Below, piece by piece: positions 7,275 through 17,900 of a stretch of 24,289 bases of DNA (its first letter is position 1; each line of letters starts with the position of its first letter). The notes under the pieces are model-generated. The model ran no database searches. It was not told the DNA's origin and saw only the letters and a program-made list of their open reading frames with translations. The position numbers were made by a program, and so were the translations under genes. The DNA comes from Bacteroidota bacterium (lineage in GTDB: Bacteria > Bacteroidota > Bacteroidia > Chitinophagales > Saprospiraceae): NCBI GenBank assembly GCA_029573365.1, contig JAKQGD010000272.1:1-24289 (forward strand). Reading direction: 5' to 3'.

Positions 7275-10091
7275 TCAGCGGCTGAGGAACATAGATCGTT
7301 TGCTGTCCAGGTCCCTGAAAAACGGATCGTAAATATCTTTGATGTAATAAATCATTTCGCCGGTGGATTTCATTTCAGGCCCGAGGTTTTTATCCACTCC
7401 AGGAAATTTATTAAAAGAAAAAACAGGCACCTTGATGGCATAACCGGTGAGTTTTTTGTCATAGGTAAAGTCTTTGAGCTTGTGGGTGCCCATCATGACT
7501 TTTGTTGCTATCTTTAAATATGGCACCTGATACGCCTTGGCGATAAATGGTGTCGTCCTCGATGCCCGGGGGTTGGCTTCGATCACATAGACCTTTTCAT
7601 TTTTGATGGCAAACTGTATGTTTATAAGGCCTTTGATGTGAAGAGCACGGGCCAGTTTATCGGCATATTCGACCATCTGTCCCACCACATCAGGACTGAG
7701 TGAATAGGTGGGCAATACCGCTGAGCTGTCCCCGGAGTGGATGCCTGCAGGTTCTATGTGCTCCATGATGCCCATGATATGAAGCTCGTCACCGTCAAAG
7801 ATGGCATCGATTTCCGCTTCCTTGGCTCTTTCGAGAAACTGATCTATCAATACTTTATTGTCAGGCATGTGCTTAAAGATGCTTAGCACGTGTTTTTCGA
7901 GTTCCTGATCATTGATAACAATACGCATACGCTGGCCTCCGAGCACATAAGACGGACGCACAAGCACAGGATACGAAACCCTGCGGGCCACCTCTATAGC
8001 CTCATCTACATCGTGGGCGACGCCGTACTCCGGATAAGGAATTTCCAGTTCCTTGAGGAGGTCAGAAAATCTTCCTCTGTCCTCAGCGATGTCCATATTA
8101 TTAAAATCTGTGCCTATAATGGGCAACCCCTTCTGATGAAATTTTTCTGCCAGCTTGAGGGCCGTCTGACCCCCGAGTTGTACGATGACACCTTCGGGTT
8201 TTTCGAGGTCTATGATTTCTTCGATGTGCTCCCAGAATACAGGCTCAAAATAGAGCTTGTCAGCTATGTCAAAATCCGTCGATACAGTTTCGGGATTGCA
8301 ATTGATCATAATGGCCTCATACCCTGCCTCCTTGATGGCCAGGAGGCCGTGGACACAGCAATAGTCAAATTCTATGCCCTGTCCTATACGATTGGGTCCG
8401 GAGCCTATGACTATGATTTTCTTTTTATCTGAAGGCAGGCTTTCGTTTTCGCTGTCAAAGGTTGAGTAATAATAAGGAGTTTTTGCTTCAAACTCGGCGG
8501 CACAGGTATCCACCATCTTATAGGTCCTGGTGATGCCCAGTTTTTTTCTTTGCCTCGTTACTTCTTCCTCACGGATACGAAGCACCCAGGCGATCTGTGC
8601 ATCGGAGTAACCTACGGTTTTGAGTTCCCTGAAAAAGTCTGCGGGTATATCCTCAGCGACATTATACCTCATCAGCTTGTCTTCGTATTTTACCAGCCTT
8701 TTAATCTGGCGGATATACCATGGGTCTATTTTGGTGAGTTTTGTGACTGTTTTTTCCGGCACACCGAGGCGTAGAGCGTCTTTGACCCTGTATATCCGGT
8801 CGTCGCTTACATTGTCGAGCCTGCTGAGGATGTCTTCGGTCTGTATCCATTCCTTGATATCGGCACCGAGCCCGGCACGGTTGTTTTCCTGGCTTTGGCA
8901 GGCCTTTTGCATGGCTTCCAGAAAATTTCTTCCTATGGCCATGACTTCGCCCACGGATTTCATCTGAAGGCCGAGGGTGGCGTCTGCACCATAAAATTTC
9001 TCGAAATTCCAACGGGGCATTTTTACTATGACGTAGTCCAAAGCAGGCTCAAAGAAGGCTGATGTAGTCTTTGTGATCTGGTTTTTGAGCTCATCAAGGG
9101 TATAGCCAAGGGCCAGTTTAGCCGCAATTTTTGCTATAGGATAGCCTGTAGCTTTACTGGCCAGTGCCGAAGACCTGGATACCCTGGGATTTATTTCCAC
9201 GGCTATGATCTCTTCGGTTTCCGGATTTAGAGCAAACTGTACATTGCATCCGCCGGCAAAATTGCCCAGTGACCGCATCATTTTTATGGCATCGTCCCTC
9301 ATTCTCTGGAACGAAGTGTCTGATAGGGTCATGGCAGGTGCAACGGTGATGCTGTCTCCCGTGTGTATGCCCATGGGATCGAGGTTTTCGACTGTGCAGA
9401 TGATGACCACATTGTCGTTGATATCACGCAGCAGCTCGAGTTCATATTCCTTCCAGCCGAAAACGGCTTTTTCTACCAGCACCTCATGGGTTGGGGAGGC
9501 TTCGAGACCACGGCGTAATGCCTCATCAAAATCTTCCTCTTTCATGACAAATCCACCTCCTGTACCTCCGAGGGTATAGGATGGTCGTATGACGAGAGGA
9601 AAACCGATGACCTGTGCCGCCTCTTTGCCCTCTAGAAAAGAATTTGCTATCCGGGAATCTGCCACCTTCATACCCAATGAAAGGACGTGCTGCTTAAAAG
9701 CTTCACGGTTTTCTGTCAGTTCTATGGCATTGGTGTCTACACCGATCATTTTTACGCCATAACGGTGCCAAACACCCATTTTTTCCGCCTCAATAGCCAG
9801 GTTGAGAGCTGTTTGTCCGCCCATGGTAGCGAGCACAGCATCGATCTTTTGTTCTTCGAGGATGGCTATGATACTCTCCACGGTCAATGGCCACATATAT
9901 ACATGGTCAGCAGTGACGCTGTCGGTCATGATGGTGGCAGGATTGGAGTTGATCAGAGACACTTTGATTCCCTCTTCTCTGAGGGACCGGGCTGCCTGTG
10001 ATCCTGAATAGTCAAATTCGCAGGCCTGACCTATGATGATAGGACCGCTCCCTATGATGAGAACGGATTTGATGCTGTTATCTTTGGGCAT
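7275..10091 (-). CDS. carB: Carbamoyl-phosphate synthase large subunit, short form lacking the MGS regulatory domain
   Basis: The enzyme makes carbamoyl phosphate from bicarbonate, ATP and ammonia supplied by the CarA glutaminase; it serves arginine and pyrimidine synthesis. Two homologous halves are visible. The first starts LIIGSGPIIIGQACEFDYSG at residue 11 and has IRPSYTLGGTGGG near 168-180. The second starts VIGSGPNRIGQGIEFDY at about 561 and has VRPSYVLGG near 711. The chain ends at 938 residues, about 135 short of E. coli CarB (1073), so the C-terminal methylglyoxal-synthase-like allosteric domain is absent. Only 72 bases separate its stop from the next gene, so the domain is missing rather than frameshifted off. 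I chose ATG 10091 over ATG 10130, because the latter abuts a -7 promoter box. carA is not in the window. Confidence 0.95.
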   Translation of the reverse strand: MPKDNSIKSVLIIGSGPIIIGQACEFDYSGSQAARSLREEGIKVSLINSNPATIMTDSVTADHVYMWPLTVESIIAILEEQKIDAVLATMGGQTALNLAIEAEKMGVWHRYGVKMIGVDTNAIELTENREAFKQHVLSLGMKVADSRIANSFLEGKEAAQVIGFPLVIRPSYTLGGTGGGFVMKEEDFDEALRRGLEASPTHEVLVEKAVFGWKEYELELLRDINDNVVIICTVENLDPMGIHTGDSITVAPAMTLSDTSFQRMRDDAIKMMRSLGNFAGGCNVQFALNPETEEIIAVEINPRVSRSSALASKATGYPIAKIAAKLALGYTLDELKNQITKTTSAFFEPALDYVIVKMPRWNFEKFYGADATLGLQMKSVGEVMAIGRNFLEAMQKACQSQENNRAGLGADIKEWIQTEDILSRLDNVSDDRIYRVKDALRLGVPEKTVTKLTKIDPWYIRQIKRLVKYEDKLMRYNVAEDIPADFFRELKTVGYSDAQIAWVLRIREEEVTRQRKKLGITRTYKMVDTCAAEFEAKTPYYYSTFDSENESLPSDKKKIIVIGSGPNRIGQGIEFDYCCVHGLLAIKEAGYEAIMINCNPETVSTDFDIADKLYFEPVFWEHIEEIIDLEKPEGVIVQLGGQTALKLAEKFHQKGLPIIGTDFNNMDIAEDRGRFSDLLKELEIPYPEYGVAHDVDEAIEVARRVSYPVLVRPSYVLGGQRMRIVINDQELEKHVLSIFKHMPDNKVLIDQFLERAKEAEIDAIFDGDELHIMGIMEHIEPAGIHSGDSSAVLPTYSLSPDVVGQMVEYADKLARALHIKGLINIQFAIKNEKVYVIEANPRASRTTPFIAKAYQVPYLKIATKVMMGTHKLKDFTYDKKLTGYAIKVPVFSFNKFPGVDKNLGPEMKSTGEMIYYIKDIYDPFFRDLDSKRSMFLSR

Positions 10092-10119
10092 ATCCGACAG
10101 TTGAATTCTGTTCGGGACA

Positions 10120-10127
10120 CAAAGGTA
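10120..10127 (-). promoter_or_regulatory. Candidate carB promoter (-7 box TACCTTTG)
   Basis: The minus strand reads TACCTTTG, a perfect TAnnTTTG. A TTTT stretch (10151-10148) sits 20 bases further upstream and resembles a -33 TTTG box. Transcription would begin near 10113 and leave an untranslated leader of about 20 bases before ATG 10091. This placement is the main reason for rejecting the upstream ATG at 10130 as the carB start. Confidence 0.55.
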
Positions 10128-10196
10128 CATAGGTAGGCACTAAGAGGAAAATTTGATGTCATCTTTTTGGTAACTTTACGCAAAATATTAATAAGT

Positions 10197-11147
10197 GTGG
10201 GTTTTTTACCAAAAATTCTTATCACCGACCACGTACATCCACTGCTGATTGAGGGCCTGGAGGCCAATGGAGCTGCAGTGGTTTTTGACACTTCTGTGGA
10301 CAATGTATTACTGGATACTATCCTCCATGATTTTGACGGCATCATTATCAACAGCAAAATCCAGATGGACCGCCATAGGATAGACAAAGGCGTCAGGCTA
10401 AGGTTTATAGGAAGGCTGGGGTCAGGACTGGAAATAATCAATGTACCCTACGCCCGCAAAAAAGGTATTGCCGTTTACAATTCGCCGGAAGGCAACAAAA
10501 ATGCGGTAGCCGAGCATGAATTTGCCATGATCCTTGCACTTTTCAACAACTTAATCAGGGCAGACAGAGAAGTTAGGCAATTTATCTGGAACAGAGAGAA
10601 CAACCGGGGCAAAGAGCTCAGGGACAAAACTGTAGGGATTATCGGTCTGGGGCATACGGGGTCTTCATTTGCTGAAAAACTGTATCCATGGCGACTCAAA
10701 GTCGTTTCTTATGATAAGTATAGGAAGCGTTTTCCATCCTCCCTGCGTTTTGTCCATAAAACCGACCTCGAGACGGTAATCAGGGAGTCAGACATCATTT
10801 CACTGCATCTGCCTCTGACAGCCGAAACCGAGTATCTGGTAGATGCTGATTTTATTTCACGCTGTAAAGATGGTGTGATTATTTCCAATACTTCCAGGGG
10901 TAAAATTGTAGATACCGCTGCCCTTGTTGACGGGCTGGAATCAGGAAAAGTGGGAGGGGCCTGTCTCGATGTATTCGAAAACGAAAAGCCGGAAACGTAT
11001 AATCTCACGGAAAAAGAATTGTATAAAAGGCTTTTCAGACGGGACAATGTAGTGTTGTCACCGCACATAGCCGGGTGGACGCACGAATCACTTAGAGACA
11101 TAGCCGCCGTGCTTCTGGATAAAATACTCATGGGCAATCATCTTTAA
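10197..11147 (+). CDS. D-3-phosphoglycerate dehydrogenase-like D-isomer 2-hydroxyacid dehydrogenase
   Basis: This cytosolic NAD-dependent enzyme probably oxidises 3-phosphoglycerate as the first step of serine synthesis. Its 316 residues correspond to a short form without an ACT domain. Visible motifs are IGRLGSGLE near 71-79, the Rossmann loop GLGHTG at 150-155, and the catalytic set Arg234 (NTSRG), Glu263 (DVFENEKP) and His290 (SPHIAG). Related reductases (glycerate, hydroxypyruvate, lactate) share these, so the substrate is not certain. No ATG fits: GTG at 10197 gives a normal N-terminus (GFLPKILITDHVHPLL), while the TTG at 10167 would add ten atypical residues and precede the weak TAACTTTA promoter-like box at 10171-10178. 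It is divergent from carB, and serC is not nearby. Confidence 0.85.
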   Translation: MGFLPKILITDHVHPLLIEGLEANGAAVVFDTSVDNVLLDTILHDFDGIIINSKIQMDRHRIDKGVRLRFIGRLGSGLEIINVPYARKKGIAVYNSPEGNKNAVAEHEFAMILALFNNLIRADREVRQFIWNRENNRGKELRDKTVGIIGLGHTGSSFAEKLYPWRLKVVSYDKYRKRFPSSLRFVHKTDLETVIRESDIISLHLPLTAETEYLVDADFISRCKDGVIISNTSRGKIVDTAALVDGLESGKVGGACLDVFENEKPETYNLTEKELYKRLFRRDNVVLSPHIAGWTHESLRDIAAVLLDKILMGNHL

Positions 11148-11191
11148 AAGTGTATTGGCAGATACAGTTTTGAAGATATTAAAAACAAAAA

Positions 11192-11223
11192 TTTGGCAAT
11201 GCTTTCATTATTTACTAACATTG
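11192..11223 (+). promoter_or_regulatory. Candidate promoter of the receptor/secreted protein/PorV-like operon
   Basis: TTTG at 11192-11195, a 20-base spacer and TAACATTG at 11216-11223 fit the Bacteroidota arrangement TTTG-N19-25-TAnnTTTG with one mismatch. The predicted start near 11230 leaves about 35 bases before ATG 11267. A GCAATG/CATTGC inverted repeat (11196-11201 and 11219-11224) spans the spacer and overlaps the -7 box, so a repressor site is conceivable. This is the best-formed promoter in the window by two-box match. Confidence 0.55.
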
Positions 11224-11266
11224 CGGACTTTTAAGATATCGTTAACATAATCAAAAATTCATCGTT

Positions 11267-14200
11267 ATGAATAGATTATTACTCACATTGACTTTCCTTC
11301 TTACAGCCTGGGCAGGCATATACGCTCAGACGACCATCGAGGGCAAAGTTACAGACAAGGAATCAGGAGAACCCATCCTGTTTGGTACAGTGGCACTGTA
11401 CAGGGGGGGTGTTCTCATCACAGGTACAGAAACCGACCTGGAAGGCAATTACTTTATATCTGACATTCAGCCGGGTACCTATGACATGGAAGCCAGCTAT
11501 GTCGGTTATGCATCACAAAAGGTAGTCAATATCGTCATCAAGGCAGGAAGGACAAACAAGGTAAATTTTGACCTGTCCACCGATGCGGTGTTGCTGGATG
11601 CTGTGGAAATCAAGGAATTTAAAGTCCCTCTTATAGAGCAGGACAACACGACACAGGGTACTACGGTTACTGCCGAAAAAATCAGGGCCCTGCCTACCAA
11701 GCAGGTAAATGCCATAGCAGCCACATCTGCAGGTATATCATCACGCGACGGTGGTGACATCTCAGTCAGGGGCTCGAGGTCCAATGAGACAGTGTACTTC
11801 CTGGATGGAGTCAGGGTTACTGGTAACCTCATCCCACAGTCAGAAATAGAGCAGCTTCAGGTAATTATCGGAGGAGTAGAGGCGAGGTATGGAGACGTGA
11901 CCGGAGGAGTAATATCGCTGACTTCCAGAGGGCCTTCAAGCAAAATGTCAGGTATGCTTGAAGTAGAAAAATCCATTGATGGCTATGGTTACAACCTTAT
12001 CAGCGGCAATATCGCAGGTCCTATTTTAAAGAACAAAAACAAGCAATCGATCATCGGCTATCGTTTTTCCGGCCAGTACAGAAATGTAGCCGACAACAAC
12101 CCATCGGCACTGGGTGTGTGGAGAGCACCAGAAAGGGTCATCCGCGACCTGGAACTCAATCCCACTTACAGCATAGGTACGACAAAGTTTCCTTCACTGG
12201 AACAGCTGCAGACTTCTGATCTGGGGTCACCTCTTAAGGCCAGGCCTAATAACGAAAACGTGGACCTCGACCTCACAGGAAAGCTTGACTTTCGTATCGG
12301 AAGCAACATCGACATCCAGCTTTCGGGTAATTATAACGACAAGACAAATCGTTTTACTCCGAGCACGGCATGGTCACTACTAAACTGGGTAAACAATCCA
12401 TACCAGTATAGCAATACTTACAGAGGGAACCTGAGGTTTACCCACAGACTGGGCAAACAGTCATCCAGGGACGGTGATGAAAAATCAGCCGGTAATTTCA
12501 GGAATTTCAGTTATACATTTATCCTGGGTTATCAGAACTCCAAGTCAAGAGTGGAAGACTTCAGGCACGAAGACAGACTGTTTAACTATGGTTATTTTGG
12601 CAAGACATTGAGGACCTGGGAACCTGTATTTGGATTTCTTGACCCTGATGACCCCATGTTTGAAATCGATCCCTTCGGTCACTTGGGTTACCGGGAAGTA
12701 ATAGGCGAGTATACGCTGGATCAAAACATCAATCCGGTGCTCGGATCATACAATGCCATCAACGGCGTAAACGTAAACGGCCTTCTTAACCAGACCATCA
12801 ATACCGCGTGGAACAATCTGTATTCAAATGTAGGCCAGGTGTACAATAACTTTTCAAAATCTGACAATGATTTATACCAGCTCAACCTGATTACCAGTTT
12901 TGACCTGTTGCCGGGAGGATCAGAAAAGGGAAGGCATAACATCCAGTTTGGTTTATTGTACGAGCAAAGCATCAACAGAAACTGGGAACTTGAACCGTTT
13001 GACCTATGGAATCTAGCAGAAATTCAAGCCAACGGACATATTAACGGCATCGATAAGAGTGTGATCATTGATACGATGACGGTAAACGGACCTTTCGGAC
13101 CGCAGGTAGAAAACATCTACCAGACAAACCTCAATTTAGAATCTGACAATAAGTTTTACAGAAATGTGAGAGACCTTCTGGGAAAAACTGACAATGAATA
13201 TGTCAATATCTGGGAAATCGACCCAAGCCAGCTGAGGCTTGACATGTTTTCTGCCTCAGAAGTGATAAACAGACAAGGACTGATCGGCTATCAGGGATTT
13301 GATTACCTGGGCAACAAACTGGGTACTGATGTCAGGTTTGAAGATTTCTTCAGCAGCAGGGATGCCAATGGCAAGCGTACTTTTGTGGTGGCTCCTCAGC
13401 AACCCATCTATGGGGCTGTGTTTCTGCAGGACAAGTTTTCATACAAGGACATCATCTTCAGGCTGGGTGTCAGGATGGATTATTTTGATGCCAATACTAA
13501 GGTGTTAAGAGATAATTATGCACTATATGAAATCGAAAATGCTAAGGATTTTTACAACAGGATAGGCAAGGAAAAACCTTCTTCTGTAGGCGATGATTAC
13601 AGTGTATATGTAGGTGGCGAGGAGTCAGATGACATAAAAGCCTTCAGGAAGGGAGATGACTGGTTTTTGCCCAATGGTACCGCAGTATCAGGAGGTAACC
13701 TAATTTTCCAGGGAGGACTGGTTTATCCATCCTATGCAGGAAGGACACAAGGCAGGGTACTCAATATCCAGGATGCAAATTTCGACCCTAATACATCCTT
13801 TGTGGACTACAAGCCACAAATCAATTTTATGCCTCGTCTGGCATTTTCATTCCCAATATCCGAAGACGCAGGTTTCTTTGCTCACTATGATGTTTTGTAC
13901 CAAAGGCCCCCATCTAATGCCTTTGCTACCGGTCTTGATTATTATTTCTTCCAAGATATATCGAGAATTAATCCTGATAACACTCCTTTAGACAATCCAA
14001 ATCTCAGGCCGGTGAGAACCATCGACTACGAGGCAGGATTCCAGCAGAAGCTGACAGAAACCATGGCCATGAAGTTTTCGGCTTATTATAAGGAAATGAA
14101 GGACCTTATCCAGCAAAGGGTTCTGGCCAATGTAGCTTCCCCATTAAACAGCTATTCGTTTTATGACAACCTGGATTTTGGAACAGTAAAAGGATTTTCT

Positions 14201-14905
14201 TTTGCCCTTGACAGAAGAAGAACCAATAATCTGGAAATTAACGCTACCTATACACTGCAGTTTGCAGATGGATCAGGAAGTGATGCCAATTCATCCAGTG
14301 GAATAAACAACAGGGGACCTATCAGAAACCTTATCCCCCTGTCTTTTGACGAAAGACACAGATTTACGGCTGTTATTGACTATAGATACGGAACCGGCAA
14401 AGCATATAACGGACCAAGAATCGGAGGTGTCAATATCCTGGAAGACTTTGGGGTCAACCTGACGACCTTCCTGGTATCCGGCCAGCCATATACCAGAAAC
14501 ACCATTCCTCAGCAGTTTGGCGGGGCAGGATTCCTTGGTTCTATCAATGGAGCCAGATTGCCGTGGAACTTTACAACAGACCTCAATGCACAGAAGCGTT
14601 TTTCTGTGTCATTGTCAAAAGGAGATGGTGTGACCGGATCAGGTAGAAAATTGTTTTTCAATGCTTATCTGAGGGTTCAGAACCTTTTCAATACAAAAAA
14701 TGTGATAAATCTCTATAAGTTCTCCAATGACCCCGACAATGATGGATTCCTACAGTCAAGCTTTGGCCAGGATAGAATCAAAGGTGTTATAGATACCAGC
14801 AGAGATGTCAATGCATTCCTTGATGCCTACTCATGGAGGCTTCTTGCACCGGGTAATTATACCCTTCCCAGAAGAATCTATGTAGGAGTAATAATGGACT
14901 TTTAA
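11267..14905 (+). CDS. TonB-dependent outer-membrane receptor with N-terminal carboxypeptidase-regulatory-like domain
   Basis: The 1212-residue protein starts with a signal peptide (residues 1-20, cleavage after IYA). Next come a CarboxypepD_reg-like beta-sandwich (about 22-105; GKVTDKESGEPILFGTVALY), a TonB plug (about 125-220; ISVRGSRSNETVYFLDGVRV and IEARYGDVTGGVISLTSRG-like text) and a long 22-strand-type barrel ending in aromatic VGVIMDF, the usual outer-membrane terminal residue. Such receptors import large ligands using TonB-ExbBD energy; the ligand is not evident. No SusD-like lipoprotein follows, so it is not a standard SusCD pair. Instead, 22 bases downstream, a giant secreted protein and then a PorV-like barrel follow, almost certainly in one transcript. 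Confidence 0.93.
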   Translation: MNRLLLTLTFLLTAWAGIYAQTTIEGKVTDKESGEPILFGTVALYRGGVLITGTETDLEGNYFISDIQPGTYDMEASYVGYASQKVVNIVIKAGRTNKVNFDLSTDAVLLDAVEIKEFKVPLIEQDNTTQGTTVTAEKIRALPTKQVNAIAATSAGISSRDGGDISVRGSRSNETVYFLDGVRVTGNLIPQSEIEQLQVIIGGVEARYGDVTGGVISLTSRGPSSKMSGMLEVEKSIDGYGYNLISGNIAGPILKNKNKQSIIGYRFSGQYRNVADNNPSALGVWRAPERVIRDLELNPTYSIGTTKFPSLEQLQTSDLGSPLKARPNNENVDLDLTGKLDFRIGSNIDIQLSGNYNDKTNRFTPSTAWSLLNWVNNPYQYSNTYRGNLRFTHRLGKQSSRDGDEKSAGNFRNFSYTFILGYQNSKSRVEDFRHEDRLFNYGYFGKTLRTWEPVFGFLDPDDPMFEIDPFGHLGYREVIGEYTLDQNINPVLGSYNAINGVNVNGLLNQTINTAWNNLYSNVGQVYNNFSKSDNDLYQLNLITSFDLLPGGSEKGRHNIQFGLLYEQSINRNWELEPFDLWNLAEIQANGHINGIDKSVIIDTMTVNGPFGPQVENIYQTNLNLESDNKFYRNVRDLLGKTDNEYVNIWEIDPSQLRLDMFSASEVINRQGLIGYQGFDYLGNKLGTDVRFEDFFSSRDANGKRTFVVAPQQPIYGAVFLQDKFSYKDIIFRLGVRMDYFDANTKVLRDNYALYEIENAKDFYNRIGKEKPSSVGDDYSVYVGGEESDDIKAFRKGDDWFLPNGTAVSGGNLIFQGGLVYPSYAGRTQGRVLNIQDANFDPNTSFVDYKPQINFMPRLAFSFPISEDAGFFAHYDVLYQRPPSNAFATGLDYYFFQDISRINPDNTPLDNPNLRPVRTIDYEAGFQQKLTETMAMKFSAYYKEMKDLIQQRVLANVASPLNSYSFYDNLDFGTVKGFSFALDRRRTNNLEINATYTLQFADGSGSDANSSSGINNRGPIRNLIPLSFDERHRFTAVIDYRYGTGKAYNGPRIGGVNILEDFGVNLTTFLVSGQPYTRNTIPQQFGGAGFLGSINGARLPWNFTTDLNAQKRFSVSLSKGDGVTGSGRKLFFNAYLRVQNLFNTKNVINLYKFSNDPDNDGFLQSSFGQDRIKGVIDTSRDVNAFLDAYSWRLLAPGNYTLPRRIYVGVIMDF

Positions 14906-14927
14906 CAAATAAAAAAAATCTTAAATC

Positions 14928-17900
14928 ATGTATAAAATGAAAAATAAGATAAGTTTTAGCCTGCTGGGAGCCCTGCTGCTTTTGGCTACCATAGTTCAGG
15001 CAAAAAAACCTGATCTCCCACCTGACGGCAAGGCTCCGGCCGCTGATATGACAGGGTGGAGGGCTGCCTGCGTCAGGCCTACAAAGCAAACAGAAATGCA
15101 GGTAAACAACGTAAGAGCAAGGTTGCTGACAGGTGGTGACATTTGGTCAGAAGCACAGTATGTAGTTCCCAAACCCTCTCCCGGGCAGTTGCCTGTATCT
15201 GCTTTGTATGCAGGTGGTGTGTGGATAGGAGGCGTCGACAGAGCCGGAAACATCAAACTTTCGGGTGTTACTTACCGGTCTCAAGGCTATGACTTTTTCT
15301 CCGGTCCGCTGGATATAAACGGAACAACAGAAGCCGAACAGTGCCAGAATTGGGACAGGTTCTTTAATGTCAAGGGAGTCAACGTCAGGGACCATTACAA
15401 TAAGGTGATCAAATTTAAAGAAACCGGAGTGCCCATCAATTGTGATTCGATTGCTGATGATGTAAAATACTGGCCTGGACAAGGCAATCCATTCTGGAGG
15501 GAGAAGTTCACTACTTTTTCACTTCCTGACCAGCCACTGGGAGCCTACTGGGACGACAACGGAGATGGAATATACAATCCATGTGACGGAGATTTCCCGC
15601 TGATCGACATCAGAGGTTGTGAGCCAGAAAACATCAATGAAGCAAAGGAACTTATTCCTGATGAAATGATTTTCTGGATCTACAACGACAACGGTGGTCC
15701 ACAGACTCTGTCAGGACCCACAGCCATCCAGATGGAGGTGCAGGTACAGTCATTTGCATACTCTACAAATGATGAGATCAATGACATGACCTTCTACAGA
15801 TATAAACTGATCAATAAAGCGAAGGAAGACCTCGTTGACTGTTACTTCTCCATGTGGATAGACCCTGACCTGGGTTGTTACCAGGACGACTACATAGGTT
15901 GTGACATTTCCAGGTCACTGGCTTATGTTTACAACCAGGATGCTGTGGATGGTAGCAGCGGTATTTCCTGTCAGGGTACAAACACCTATGGTACTGAGGT
16001 TCCCATTCTCGGTATGGATTACTTCAGAGGACCTCTCGGACCTAAAGTATTCAAGAGATTGGAGGATGGTACGGTAGTTTTAGGTCCTATCGTAAACAGT
16101 GCAGGTGATACGCTTAAAAATGAAGACGGTTCCATTAAATTGGGACCTGTACTCCTCGAGCCGGAACCATTTACAGGACAGCAGGATACACTGGTGGAAC
16201 TGGGCATGACCTCGTTTACCTATGCTGAGAACGGAGGAATTGGTTCCTATCCGCCGGCAACCCAGGATCCACAAAGAGGACGAGAAACAGGATTCTACAA
16301 CTATATCCGAGGTTTCTGGGCTGACGGTACACCGGTGACTTTTGGAGGTTCAGGATACAATCCAGGCAGTTCAGATACCATCAGGTATGCCTTTCCTGAT
16401 GACCCCAATATCCCCAATGGATGGTCCATGTGTGCATTAAACTATCCGTTTGGTGACAGAAGGACGTTACAGGCTACCGGACCACTGCTTTTACAGCCGG
16501 GAGCTACTAATGAACTTATATTGGGAGTAGTTTTTGTTCCGGATATAGACTATCCGTGTCCGGACATAACCAGACTCAAATTTGCTGACGACATAGCTCA
16601 GGCCTTGTTTGACAACTGCTTTGACATCACCGACGGACCTGATGCTCCGGATGTCACCTGCGTGGAACTTGACAAGGAACTGATTCTGATGTTTTCCAAT
16701 GAACCTACGTCCAACAACTTCGCAGAAAGTTATGAGGAGAAAGATCTTCAGGCACCAAGAGATGTGGACAATACTTATAAGTTTGAAGGATACAGGTTGT
16801 TCCAGCTTGCCAATGCAAGCGTCACTGCCCAGGAACTGGGTGATGTGAGCAAGGCAAGGGAAATAGCCAAAGTAGACCTTAAAAATGGAATCAAAGAAAT
16901 ATACAACTGGACAGGCCAGGTAAACCCACTCAATCCCACTTATCCTATCGTGTGGATACCTTCCAAGGAAGTTTCCGGGGCTGACGAAGGGCTAAGGACC
17001 TCATTCAGGGTAACTGAAGACCAGTTTGCCCTTGGCGACAGACGACTGGTTAATCATAAGCAATACCATTTCCTGGCATTGGCTTATGCCTATAACAACT
17101 GGCAGGACTTTAATATTACAACAGGCGAAGGTCAGAGAAGGGCATATCTGGAAGGTAGGGGCAACGTAGGTGGTCCTGAAAAGAAAGCTTATACCTTTGT
17201 ACCCAGACCTATTGTTTACCAGGAACTCAATGCCCAGTATGGCGAGGGACCACAGGTAACAAGAATAGCCGGTGAGGGCAATCCCGGAAAATTCCTGGAA
17301 ATGGATGATACCATGTACGATCTCATCCTTAACAATCAGCACAATGGCAAGATAAAGTATAAATTAGGCGCCGGACCTATTGATGCCAAGGTAGTGGATC
17401 CGCTGAGGATCAAGGACGGTAAATACAGACTGGAAGTAACCGGTAACTTTGACAATCAGAGAGCCACCTGTGCTTTTGATGACAAGGCGGTATGGAAACT
17501 TACGGATGTGACCAATAACAAAGTACTGTTGCAGGACAGACCGCTTAGTCAGCTTAAAGAATACATCATCAACGGTCTTGGATTTTCTATCACTGTTGGC
17601 AATGTAAGTGATCCGGGAGGAAGCAAAACAGGCAACAATGGGGGTATAGGAGCTTCTTTGACTTACAAGGATGCTGCAGGCCCCAGATGGTTTAACGCTG
17701 TCAAAGACGGAGGTATCTATCAGGTCAATGAGCAGGGCAACCAGGCTGTTAATTTTGCGGACTTCGTACGAAACGGATTTGCTCAGGATCCCAGTGCTGC
17801 TTTATCAAAAATGGGTGACGGATTTTTTGTACCGTTTCTTTCTACCAGGTTTGAAGCCGACCCTGACCTGCCATTCTATCTGAGTCCGGCAGCCAGGGAT

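Noticed and set aside
7269..7278. CTGACGTCAG palindrome overlapping the carB stop
   Set aside because: It has no loop, so it cannot act as a terminator hairpin, and no second copy or partner was seen; a 10-bp palindrome can arise by chance.
7890..8432. Plus-strand open frame of 180 codons opposite carB
   Set aside because: The opposite strand encodes the conserved second half of CarB; this frame shows no family motif.
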